A stretch of 64,000 nucleotides of DNA, taken from NCBI GenBank assembly GCA_031556065.1, contig JAVBTR010000079.1:28899-92898 (forward strand), read 5' to 3'. The position numbers and the translations under genes are program-made. Below the pieces are notes generated by a model. It did no database searches. It was given only the letters and a program-made list of their open reading frames with translations, and was not told the origin of the DNA. Shown here piece after piece: positions 49,549 to 57,494 of this stretch (positions within the stretch are counted from its first letter, which is position 1; every line of letters begins with the position of its first letter). Source of the DNA: JAVBTR01 sp031556065. GTDB lineage: Bacteria > Bacillota > Clostridia > Christensenellales > Aristaeellaceae.

Positions 49549-52101
49549 ATGAAAAAAGGATTACAATTACTGATCACACTGGTACTGATATTTGCTTTCA
49601 CCACCAGTTCAATGGCAGAAGCCATGCTCAATGCCATTGAAAACGGTCAGGCCGTCCAAACCACTTATTCCTTGGATGTAAGGGACGAAAGCCTGAAGCC
49701 CATCCTGGATGATTTGGAACTTTCCGTTGCCCAAAAAGGCGATACCGAAGTGAAGATCACCATGAGCAAAAATGGCGAAGCCTTTTTATCCGTAGAAGAA
49801 TTGGTTGAAGACAGCACTCTGTATATGCTGGCCAATTTTCTGGGCGAAAAAGGCATTGCTTACACTGCCGCCGAATACTTCCAGTTTCTTTTAAGCAGCC
49901 TTGAAACCCAGGGCATGAGCGAGCAGGAGCTGGCCGTTTTCAACAGCATGATGGGACCCATGGAGCAATTCATGGAAGAGGCGTTTTCAGGCAAGCCTAT
50001 GGACTTTAACCGTCTAGGCGAGCTTTACCTTGCCATGCTGGGCTTTGAAGAGGGCAAGCTGCCGGAAAAAATGGTAACCGCCTGGGATAAACTCCTTTCA
50101 AACCACGAAACCACCTCTGTATTAATCTCCAGCACCACCCACGATGACGCGGTTAAGCAAACAGAGTATGTTTTCACCAAGGAAGCCATTCTTTCTTTTG
50201 CCCAAAGTATTATGGAAGCCACGGTTGAAAACAGCTTGTTTAAGCAGCTGCTCGGCGAGCAAGATATGGACATGGCTGAATTTTCCCAAGCCGCCGCAGA
50301 AAACCTGGAGGATGAATGGCGCAGCAGCATTGGGCTTGAGAAAATCACCCTAACCTTCCTGTACGATGAGGATGACGCTTTAACCAAGGCGGCACTGAAA
50401 ACCCAGACCCCCACCAACCAGGCAGCTTCCATCAATTGCGATATGCTTACCATTAAAAATGGTAAAATTTATTCTGGCGAAGCTTTGGTAATCAGCGCCG
50501 ATGGCAAGGTGACCCCCAGCTTCACTTACACCTTTACCGTTAAGCCAGACATGTTCCAGGGTACGATCACAAGCACTGAGGATAGTGAAAGCTGTCGCAT
50601 TCAGGGCCGGATCACCAATACCCCGATATCCGATGGGGTTGTGCTTGAAGAATGCACACTTACCGTGGAAACCGATTCCGAAGGCTTTAGCATTATCTCC
50701 AGCCTCACAGCGGATGATACCGTCAAAGATGCGCCGATAATCAGCGGCACTGTGGTGTTCAATACCCTCGCTTACGGCCAGGCTGAAGAGGTTTTCTGTC
50801 TGAACGTGGATATGCGTACTCTGCCGGATTTTGAATCGCTGGATAAGAGCAAGACGGTTCACTTCTTCACGCTGCCCAAGGATGAACAGGAAGCCTTCAT
50901 GGCTGGTATGCAGAGCGATTTAGAAACCTTTATAGCGCAAGTGGAGCAGCTGTTCAGCCAATCCATTTCCGTACCGGGCCCCACACCCCAGCCCGTTGGC
51001 CAGCAGATCGATGAAACCTATACGGAAAAAGCCATTCAGGTTTCATTCATGCCAGGGGAGCTGCCCGGGGGCGATGAATCCCTGTCCACCATGTTAACAG
51101 ATTTATGCAGCTCTTTGGCTTTGACCATTCAGGTGGATCAGAATGCAACGTCCATCAATGAATATTTTGCCCTCACTTCCGGCGGCAAGACCCTGGTTGA
51201 CCTGCAGGGCGCTTTGCAGGACGGTCAGCTGCTGATGGCTTCCAACCTCTTTGGGGATACCCCCATTGCCTTAACCGCCCAAGAGTATGTGGATCTGCTT
51301 GGAACGTTGGAAATCGATCTAGCCGCGGACGATAAGGAAAAGCTGGTAACCATGCTGGATGCTTTCTTCCGCCAGGATTATTCTGCATTCGCTGCCAGCG
51401 GCCCGGACTTGGAAACCTATAACGATCTTTTTCTCCAGCTGGCAAGCGCCTTTACCGAAGAAGCCCAAGGGGATTTGACCTGCTACAAGGCCACCTTTAC
51501 CAGTGAAAGCCTTCTGGCCATGATTCAAGCCGCCTTGGACGAAGCCACCTTCAAGCAAATGGAATCCCTTTTAGAAGGAGATCCCGGCTCCATGGACATT
51601 GCCTGTTATCTAAAGGACGACGCCTTTGATCATTTGGAGCTGACCATTCACAGCGGCGAAGAATGGGCGAAATTTAACATCTCCGGCGAAGAAACCCTCT
51701 TCACCACCGACGGCGGCGACCGTGTGGAGCTTACCTATGCCTACACCCCTTACGAAGACTATCGTGTGTTCTACATTCTGGCGAGCCTCAGCGAAAACGA
51801 CAAGGCTCCCTATTTCAGCGGCATGGCCTATGCGATTTTAACTGGTGAAGAGGCTGATATTTCCTTCTATTACGGCAGTGACGCAGTGGATACTTACCTG
51901 GGCACCCTGGCTATCAAGCAAATTCCCGCCAAGCCTCTGCCCCTGCCGGATGCTGCCGATGCCATACACATAGCCACCCTTAGCCAGGAAGAATTGGAAG
52001 CCTTTTACCAGAATATAAGCACCACCAGCCAAACGGAATTTACCAAGGCCATCCTCTCGTTGCCTGCCAGTGTGTTATCTTATTTTATCAATGCACAATA
52101 A
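49549..52101 (+). CDS. Large secreted protein with two internal repeats, unknown function
   Basis: An 850-residue exported protein with a signal peptide (residues 1-23, LLITLVLIFAFTTSSMAEA). I see two repeat halves, about 25-480 and 500-850, that each run from a strand-rich part to an end block containing a similar pattern: DKSKTVHFFTLPKDEQEAF in the first and ADAIHIATLSQEELEAFYQ in the second. The following gene is a shorter relative. No known fold is recognisable; no membrane anchor or LPXTG. A -10 TATAAT is at 49517-49522 with a weak -35. ATG 49549 follows GGAGGGAGG. Confidence 0.65.
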   Translation: MKKGLQLLITLVLIFAFTTSSMAEAMLNAIENGQAVQTTYSLDVRDESLKPILDDLELSVAQKGDTEVKITMSKNGEAFLSVEELVEDSTLYMLANFLGEKGIAYTAAEYFQFLLSSLETQGMSEQELAVFNSMMGPMEQFMEEAFSGKPMDFNRLGELYLAMLGFEEGKLPEKMVTAWDKLLSNHETTSVLISSTTHDDAVKQTEYVFTKEAILSFAQSIMEATVENSLFKQLLGEQDMDMAEFSQAAAENLEDEWRSSIGLEKITLTFLYDEDDALTKAALKTQTPTNQAASINCDMLTIKNGKIYSGEALVISADGKVTPSFTYTFTVKPDMFQGTITSTEDSESCRIQGRITNTPISDGVVLEECTLTVETDSEGFSIISSLTADDTVKDAPIISGTVVFNTLAYGQAEEVFCLNVDMRTLPDFESLDKSKTVHFFTLPKDEQEAFMAGMQSDLETFIAQVEQLFSQSISVPGPTPQPVGQQIDETYTEKAIQVSFMPGELPGGDESLSTMLTDLCSSLALTIQVDQNATSINEYFALTSGGKTLVDLQGALQDGQLLMASNLFGDTPIALTAQEYVDLLGTLEIDLAADDKEKLVTMLDAFFRQDYSAFAASGPDLETYNDLFLQLASAFTEEAQGDLTCYKATFTSESLLAMIQAALDEATFKQMESLLEGDPGSMDIACYLKDDAFDHLELTIHSGEEWAKFNISGEETLFTTDGGDRVELTYAYTPYEDYRVFYILASLSENDKAPYFSGMAYAILTGEEADISFYYGSDAVDTYLGTLAIKQIPAKPLPLPDAADAIHIATLSQEELEAFYQNISTTSQTEFTKAILSLPASVLSYFINAQ

Positions 52102-52120
52102 ATAAATGGAGGAATGCAAC

Positions 52121-53341
52121 ATGAAAAAGTGGTTATCTCTCTTACTTGTCCTGTGCCTGATGCTCCCTGCCCTGGCCCTTGGGGAAACCAAGGCTCCAGA
52201 AGCCAGCCTGGTAGAAATTACCTTTGCCCCTGGTACCTTGCCCGAAGACATAGCGGAGATTCAGCCCATGTATACCGAAATTTTAGGCGCCCTTGGCTTT
52301 AACCTGCTTATTCAGGAGGATTACGGCAAAGCCGATCTGATGATCAGCGGCGAGAGCCTCCTTTCCTTTGAAGCCCTTTTAAAAGACGAAAGCGTCTATA
52401 TCCTATCGGCGCTTTTAGGCGATAAAGCGGTGTTTTTTACCAAAGATGAGCTGACCCAGCTTGCTTCCTCCGCCGCCCCTGCCGCGTCCCTCTCCAGCGG
52501 AATGGATATTTCCCCGGAAGCGCTGATTCCCGTCTTAACGGAAGTGATGAGCATCTTCCAAGAATATCTGCAAAAAGGCCAAGTACAAGCCTGTGAAGTG
52601 GCGTTGACTGACACCATCACCGGCACCCAGGCAATGGTTATAGCCCTTGGCTATGATGAGTTTACCGATATTTTCACCCGTTTGGGCCAAAGCATCGGCA
52701 AGGTGGAGGAGCTTAAAAAGGCCGTAGAAAGCAACGACAAGGAAGGCCGCGATTTCGATGCCCTTTTAGCGCAAGCCCTTGAAGAAATCCCCCAGGATAT
52801 CGCTGTTGAATTAAGCGCTATTATGGATGACCAGGGCAATCTGGTCTGCATCGCTGTGGATGGCGCTACCGCCGACAACACCCTCAGCCTGATGGCCATT
52901 ATCAACGAAGCGGACGAGCAGGTGATCCTCCAGGGCGTTAAAAACGAAAAAGAACAGTTCCTGGTGAGTGTCTTTGGTTCTGATGACGATACCGTCAGCA
53001 TCTATATAAGCACCCAGACCATGGGCGAAGATGGCCAATGGGCCCAGAACCTGGATCTTCGCTTTGATATCACCATTAAAGAAGAAAACGATCAGCTCAA
53101 CGGCGCCATTGCCATTTCCATGGGTGATAAAAAGCTGATCACCATCAACGCCAAGCATACCAAGGTGGCCGCCCAAGCCCTTCCCGCTGTGGATGGCGCG
53201 ATCCAGGTGATGGCCCTTAGCCAGGAGGAGACAGCCTCCTTCACCCAGGGTATTATCACCAATGCCCTGACCATCCTGCAGGCCAGCTTTGAAAAGCTGC
53301 CCGCTTCCCTCCAAGCCTTGATCTCCAGCACGATGCAATAA
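52121..53341 (+). CDS. Secreted protein related to the repeats of its neighbour
   Basis: A 406-residue exported protein with signal peptide MKKWLSLLLVLCLMLPALAL. It resembles one half of the 850-residue protein: VEITFAPGTLPEDIAEIQPM corresponds to IQVSFMPGELPGGDESL, and the C-terminus VDGAIQVMALSQEETASFTQ to ADAIHIATLSQEELEAFYQ. Homology to any named family is not apparent. ATG 52121 has GGAGG eight bases upstream. The two genes form one operon closed by a 23-bp terminator. Confidence 0.7.
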   Translation: MKKWLSLLLVLCLMLPALALGETKAPEASLVEITFAPGTLPEDIAEIQPMYTEILGALGFNLLIQEDYGKADLMISGESLLSFEALLKDESVYILSALLGDKAVFFTKDELTQLASSAAPAASLSSGMDISPEALIPVLTEVMSIFQEYLQKGQVQACEVALTDTITGTQAMVIALGYDEFTDIFTRLGQSIGKVEELKKAVESNDKEGRDFDALLAQALEEIPQDIAVELSAIMDDQGNLVCIAVDGATADNTLSLMAIINEADEQVILQGVKNEKEQFLVSVFGSDDDTVSIYISTQTMGEDGQWAQNLDLRFDITIKEENDQLNGAIAISMGDKKLITINAKHTKVAAQALPAVDGAIQVMALSQEETASFTQGIITNALTILQASFEKLPASLQALISSTMQ

Positions 53342-53392
53342 AAGAATCGGGGATTTTAAAGGGTTATATCCTTTAAAATCCCCGATTCTTTT
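53340..53392 (+). terminator. Strong intrinsic terminator with 23-bp arms
   Basis: 53340-53362 and 53370-53392 are perfectly complementary around a 7-base loop. The lower stem AAAGAATCGGGGATTTTAAA belongs to the AAGGG(N)TATATCC(C)TT-type repeat group seen at 30832 and 40389. A T run follows. Confidence 0.85.
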
Positions 53393-53413
53393 GCATTTTA
53401 TTATGAAAACCGA

Positions 53414-53442
53414 TTGATTCCAGCCCTTATCCATGTTAATAT
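53414..53442 (+). promoter_or_regulatory. sigma-A promoter of the purine permease operon
   Basis: TTGATT 53414-53419 and TAATAT 53437-53442 have a 17-base spacer. The leader of about 80 bases shows no purine-riboswitch core by eye. Confidence 0.65.
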
Positions 53443-53528
53443 GTTGGCGTATGTGAAAGGAGGAAAACGTACCAGATCACTTATGCTATCTTTTTACTGT
53501 AGGATGAAATGAAAGGGAGTTAATCAAA

Positions 53529-54683
53529 ATGGATTTAGCAATGATAGGCGCAATGGCTTTTGCCATTATCGCGGTGGCAATCAACGGTATTCCCCAGCTC
53601 CTCTACGCCAAGGATCGGGGCTTTAAACTCAAGCCCGTGGCTTTTGCCTATTTTTTGGCAGCCGGTTTAAACCTCATGTTTGGCTCCGTTACCCCCATTT
53701 CTGCTCAAGCGGAAACCATTACCGTAGCCAGCGAAACCAAGGACATGAAAGCCCGCATCTGGGCCATGGTACTGGCGGCTGTTGCAATGACGCTGCTGGG
53801 CATCTTCGGTCTGGTCAGCGCCATTTCCGATGCTGTAGGCGTAGCTGTTGTCAGCGGCATGATGGCCGGTGTGGGCATGATGCTGTGCGAAGTGTCCTAC
53901 GATTTTACCGCAAAAAACAAGGACAAGGTCTACACCTGGACAAGCCTTGTTTCCATCATAACCGCCGTGGGTTCCTGGATGATCTTTAAAGCCGATGGCA
54001 ACGCAGTGGTATACACCATCGGTATTTCCGTCATCGTATCTACCATTTTTTATGCTATTATCCGCAAATTCTTCCCCGCCGCGCAAGACGATGTGGTTAT
54101 CCAGGCCCAGGAAGGCAAGGGCTCCTTCTTAAAGGATTACAAGGCTTTCTTTACTGGCGGCTTTGTGGATAAGGCCCTTATCGGCACCACCATCGTGGGT
54201 ACCTTGAACCTGGTTTGCATGGGCATTGGCTGCAATATTTCCTTCGGCCAAATCACCGCCGGCATCGCCAATACCACCCAGAATCTGGATCACCTGACCA
54301 TTGTCAACGCCGTGGCGGACTTTATCAGCGTTCCCGCCGGCGGCCTGCCCTTGGAAGGCATTATCTCCGGCACTGCCGGTGCACCTAACCCCGTTCTCAC
54401 CGGCGTATTGATGATGGCCTTTATCGGCATTCTAATCTTGACCGGTGCTGTAGAAAAGATGGGCAAATATGTGCCCGCCCAGGCCATCAGCGGTTTCCTG
54501 CTGGTGATCGGCTTTGTGCTCACCGTGATCCCCAGCATTGGCGCCGTAATCGCCATTGGCACCACTGCCGCCATCGCCGCGGGCATCGCTGCCATGGGCA
54601 TGACCATTCTTAGCAAAAACCCCTTCTATGGCATGCTGGCGGGCGTTGTAATCAATTTACTGGCTCCCCTGCTGGGCCTGTAA
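53529..54683 (+). CDS. NCS2-like nucleobase permease
   Basis: A 384-residue membrane protein with about ten to twelve hydrophobic segments, resembling NCS2/AzgA-type permeases (GFVLTVIPSIGAVIAIG and PVLTGVLMMAFIGILIL are NCS2-like). Its neighbour is a purine-type phosphoribosyltransferase, which supports a nucleobase substrate; which base is not clear. The N-terminal helix starts AMAFAIIAVAINGIPQLLYA. AAGGGAGTT is the ribosome site. It is shorter than typical NCS2 proteins (420-480 residues). Confidence 0.72.
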   Translation: MDLAMIGAMAFAIIAVAINGIPQLLYAKDRGFKLKPVAFAYFLAAGLNLMFGSVTPISAQAETITVASETKDMKARIWAMVLAAVAMTLLGIFGLVSAISDAVGVAVVSGMMAGVGMMLCEVSYDFTAKNKDKVYTWTSLVSIITAVGSWMIFKADGNAVVYTIGISVIVSTIFYAIIRKFFPAAQDDVVIQAQEGKGSFLKDYKAFFTGGFVDKALIGTTIVGTLNLVCMGIGCNISFGQITAGIANTTQNLDHLTIVNAVADFISVPAGGLPLEGIISGTAGAPNPVLTGVLMMAFIGILILTGAVEKMGKYVPAQAISGFLLVIGFVLTVIPSIGAVIAIGTTAAIAAGIAAMGMTILSKNPFYGMLAGVVINLLAPLLGL

Positions 54684-54697
54684 GAAAGGAAAATCTC

Positions 54698-55303
54698 ATG
54701 GCAATGGAAAATCAAGTCCCACAAAGCATTACCCTTTTTGGAGATACCCCCGCACAAATGCTTCTAGACCGGGTCTGGATTCAAGAATCCGGCATCTATA
54801 TCTTTTCCCTTAACCTTCTTGGCCAGGCAAGGGTCAACCACGAAATGGCCAAGCTGCTTTACAAGCAGATGCAGGAAAAGGGCATCAAATGCGATGTGAT
54901 CGTCACCGTGGAAGCCAAGGCCATCGGCCTTGCTCAGGAACTGGCGGTGCTTATGGGCCATGACAGCTATGTGGTTTTGCGCAAATCCGTTAAAGCCTAC
55001 ATGAAAAAAGCCCATTCCGCCCCCGTCCGTTCCATTACCACCACGGCCAAGCAGCTCCTCTTCCTGGATGATAACGATGCCAAGGTGCTCAAAAGCGCCC
55101 AGCATCTGATCTTCCTGGACGACGTGATCTCCACCGGCGCATCCTTTAACGCCGCCAACGCCCTCTTAAAAGAAGGCGCAGGCAAAGAATTTTCCGTTTG
55201 CGTTTGCGCCGCTACAGAAGGCAAGGCCCTGGAGGATAACCCCCATGGCTACATCCGCGCAGGCCACCTGCCGCTGTTTAACGCAGAGGGCGAGGCTATT
55301 TAA
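54698..55303 (+). CDS. Purine/pyrimidine phosphoribosyltransferase-like protein
   Basis: A 201-residue type I phosphoribosyltransferase. The PRPP motif is LIFLDDVISTGASFNAAN near residue 140, close to those of adenine and xanthine enzymes. An extra N-terminal region begins ITLFGDTPAQMLLDRVW. It probably converts the imported base to a nucleotide. It starts 14 bases after the permease with GAAAGGA, so the two form a salvage operon. Its 3' end borders the hairpin array. Confidence 0.85.
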   Translation: MAMENQVPQSITLFGDTPAQMLLDRVWIQESGIYIFSLNLLGQARVNHEMAKLLYKQMQEKGIKCDVIVTVEAKAIGLAQELAVLMGHDSYVVLRKSVKAYMKKAHSAPVRSITTTAKQLLFLDDNDAKVLKSAQHLIFLDDVISTGASFNAANALLKEGAGKEFSVCVCAATEGKALEDNPHGYIRAGHLPLFNAEGEAI

Positions 55304-55316
55304 ATCTCTTCTTTGC

Positions 55317-55656
55317 CAGAGAGGGCCCTTTTTTAAAAAAGGGCCCTCTCTGCGCGTCGACAAAGTCGACGCTTTCGTGCGACACAGGTGTCGCACGAGG
55401 GATTTCCCTCACTGCACTGTAAAATCTTCGGTTTTACGGTCGGGGCCCTCGGCCCATTAAGGCCCTGAAAGGGCTTCGGGCAAGGTAGGAATTTCTACGA
55501 AATTCCACCAAAAATCGCCGCACAGGGGCTTCGCCCCGTTCAATGCCCCGAATGGGGCCGCCGATTTCGGAATGAAAATCGGAGGACCGCGGTCCTCCGA
55601 TACCTCCTAGGGTTTGTTGATGGTCTTTGGGCTGCCGTTGTAAACGGCAGCCCTTT
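55317..55656. repeat. Dense tandem array of about twelve hairpins
   Basis: The gene-free stretch 55304-55690 is filled by consecutive stems: a 36-base perfect palindrome 55317-55352 (GGGCCC core with T6/A6), GCGTCGAC/GTCGACGC 55354-55372, an 11-bp stem 55375-55398, GAGGGA/TCCCTC 55397-55410, ACTGTAAAA/TTTTACGGT 55416-55440, GGGCC/GGCCC 55443-55455, GCCCT/AGGGC 55462-55474, GGAATTTC/GAAATTCC 55488-55506, GGGGC/GCCCC 55525-55537, GCCCC/GGGGC 55545-55558, CCGATTT/AAATCGG 55561-55582, a 24-base perfect palindrome 55578-55601, and a final 11-bp stem 55629-55653 ending in TTTT. Only a few bases separate the stems. The first and last can act as terminators; the rest has no known name to me. Confidence 0.85.
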
Positions 55657-55666
55657 TGGGTATAAT
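55629..55666 (+). promoter_or_regulatory. Hairpin terminator carrying the next promoter
   Basis: GGGCTGCCGTT 55629-55639 and AACGGCAGCCC 55643-55653 form a perfect stem with TTTT after it. The loop contains TTGTAA (55638-55643), which is 17 bases before TATAAT (55661-55666), a usable promoter for the gene at 55691. Confidence 0.6.
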
Positions 55667-55690
55667 AAAATAAACAGAGGGGGCGAAGGC

Positions 55691-57034
55691 ATGAGCGAGA
55701 AGGTTTTTAAGCTTTTTGGCGGGTGCTTTTTTGCTTTCTTTACTTTGGTTTGGGTGGGCAGCGCACTGTATGGCTGGTACTTTTTAGAGGTGGATGTTTT
55801 TTCCGTTTTGGCCCTGGCGGCTGTGATGGGAATGATTTATTGGCTGTCGGGGCAGATAAAATCCTTTGCGCCCCTTTGGATCGCCCTGTTGGGGCTTTTG
55901 CCCCGGACGTTGCTTTTAGGGGTTGTGGGGCGGGAGATAACCCAGGTGTCCGATTTTGGAGCGGCCATGGAGGCGGCCCAGATGCTGCCCCAACTGGGGG
56001 ATTATTTTCGGGTGTTTTCCACATGGATTGCCCATGTGTATTATTTAAGCCTGGTGCCCAGTGTTTTCTTTGGGGTTTGCCTCAATGGGGGATACGCTGT
56101 TTTGAGCGGTGTGCTTTTGTATTGGCTTGTTTTGCAGGCTGGGTTTGAAAGGCGGACGGCGGTAATGGCGGCACTGGTTTTTTTGTGGCAGCCTTCGTTT
56201 TTGCTCTATACCACGGTGCTTTCACCGGAATTTTTGCATGTGGCCCTGGGGCTGCTGGCCATGAATCTGTTTTTACTGGGGCGGAAATGGGCTGGCTGGT
56301 ATCCTCTTTCTGGGCTGGTGCTGTGCCTTTCTGGGCTTTTGCGCAACGTGGCGGTGATCTACCTGATCGCCTGCGCCATTGTGCTTTTAATGAAGTGGCA
56401 TAAAAGGACCGCCACAGGGCTTTTGGTGGCGGCGGTTTGCTATTTGGCGGCCATGGTTGGCTTTTATGGGGCTGTGGCGCATTTTTCCGGCCAGACCATT
56501 GACAAAAGCCCCATGGCTCATTTTTTGTATGTGGGGCTCACAGACGGGGTGTGGACGCCCGAAACCAGCAAGTATTTTGACTATGTTAAAGAAAGCGGGT
56601 TCGATTTTGAACAGGCTTCCGCACGCCTGATGAAGGAGCTGGTTCAGGAGCGCAGCCAAGGGCAATGGCTTTCTTTTTGGGAGCTGTTTGTAAAGAAAAC
56701 GGCGGTTTGCTGGGGAAACGACGATTATGTGAGCTTCACCCAAAATACCTTAAGCCCCCAGGCGAAAGAAAAAGCGCAGCTGGCGCGCTTTTTCCCTTAC
56801 ATCCATGGGTATTATTTGGTTGTGCTATTGGGTGTTGTTTTATCGGCGTTGAAAAATAAAAAGATTAATATGGTATTTTTTGCCCAGGTATCCCTGGTGG
56901 GCTTTACCCTTTTAATGCTGCTTTCCGAGGTACAGCCCCGGTATAAGATGGTTTTATATCCCCTTATGGCGTTTTGCGGGGCGGCTGCCATGCAGGCGCT
57001 TCGGGATAATCCCCCAAGGCTTTTTCGAAGATGA
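55691..57034 (+). CDS. GT39/GT-C-like membrane glycosyltransferase
   Basis: A 447-residue membrane protein with about ten hydrophobic helices. The first outer loop contains VVGREITQVSDFGAAMEAA; the Asp in this loop is the type that catalyses transfer in dolichyl-phosphate-mannose-type glycosyltransferases. The acceptor is unknown. ATG 55691 follows a weak AGAGGGGG. Its last 70 bases overlap the convergent GNAT gene, which is unusual but plausible in a dense genome. Confidence 0.75.
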   Translation: MSEKVFKLFGGCFFAFFTLVWVGSALYGWYFLEVDVFSVLALAAVMGMIYWLSGQIKSFAPLWIALLGLLPRTLLLGVVGREITQVSDFGAAMEAAQMLPQLGDYFRVFSTWIAHVYYLSLVPSVFFGVCLNGGYAVLSGVLLYWLVLQAGFERRTAVMAALVFLWQPSFLLYTTVLSPEFLHVALGLLAMNLFLLGRKWAGWYPLSGLVLCLSGLLRNVAVIYLIACAIVLLMKWHKRTATGLLVAAVCYLAAMVGFYGAVAHFSGQTIDKSPMAHFLYVGLTDGVWTPETSKYFDYVKESGFDFEQASARLMKELVQERSQGQWLSFWELFVKKTAVCWGNDDYVSFTQNTLSPQAKEKAQLARFFPYIHGYYLVVLLGVVLSALKNKKINMVFFAQVSLVGFTLLMLLSEVQPRYKMVLYPLMAFCGAAAMQALRDNPPRLFRR

Positions 57035-57494
57035 TCACGTCCAGCCACCGGCCTAGCTTGTAGCCTGTGTTGTGAAGGACGCCCACCCTTTCAAAGCCGA
57101 AGTGCTCATGAAGCCGAAGGCTTTTTTCATTGGGCAGGGTAATCACCCCGTACGCAGTTTGGAAGCCCCGCTGGGTCAGCGCATCCAGCAGGGCCTTGTA
57201 AAGGGCCTTGCCAATCCCCTGGCTGTGGAAAGGGGGCGCCACATACACGCTTAGTTCCGCCCCCCAGCGGTAGGCCGCCCGTTCCCGAAAGGGAGAGGCG
57301 TAGGCATAGGCGGCAATCTGGCCTTCTGCTTCATAGACGAAAAAGGGGTAGTGAGGCGTTAAATGTGCAAGCTTATTTATGAAGGTTTCCTCTGTGGGCA
57401 GGGCTTCTTCAAAGGTGATGGCCGTGTCCCGCACATAGGGCAGGTAAATGGCGCACATGGCGCTGCAATCGTCTTGTCTGGCATCGCGGATCAT
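56964..57494 (-). CDS. GNAT-family N-acetyltransferase (phosphinothricin-type)
   Basis: A 176-residue GNAT enzyme with the acetyl-CoA loop APPFHSQGIGKALYKALL, the substrate-side SVYVAP strand, and the C-terminal NEKSLRLHEHFGFERVG block that defines Pat/YncA-type acetyltransferases. It may acetylate an amino acid or herbicide-like compound. Start ATG 57494 overlaps the RqcH stop in ATGA, so it is co-translated. The C-terminal 24 residues overlap the convergent glycosyltransferase gene. Confidence 0.86.
   Translation of the reverse strand: MIRDARQDDCSAMCAIYLPYVRDTAITFEEALPTEETFINKLAHLTPHYPFFVYEAEGQIAAYAYASPFRERAAYRWGAELSVYVAPPFHSQGIGKALYKALLDALTQRGFQTAYGVITLPNEKSLRLHEHFGFERVGVLHNTGYKLGRWLDVIIFEKALGDYPEAPAWQPPRKTP

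Noticed and set aside
53443..53528. Purine riboswitch before the nucleobase permease
   Set aside because: The leader is about 80 nt and lacks the conserved three-way-junction core, although the gene context would suit it.
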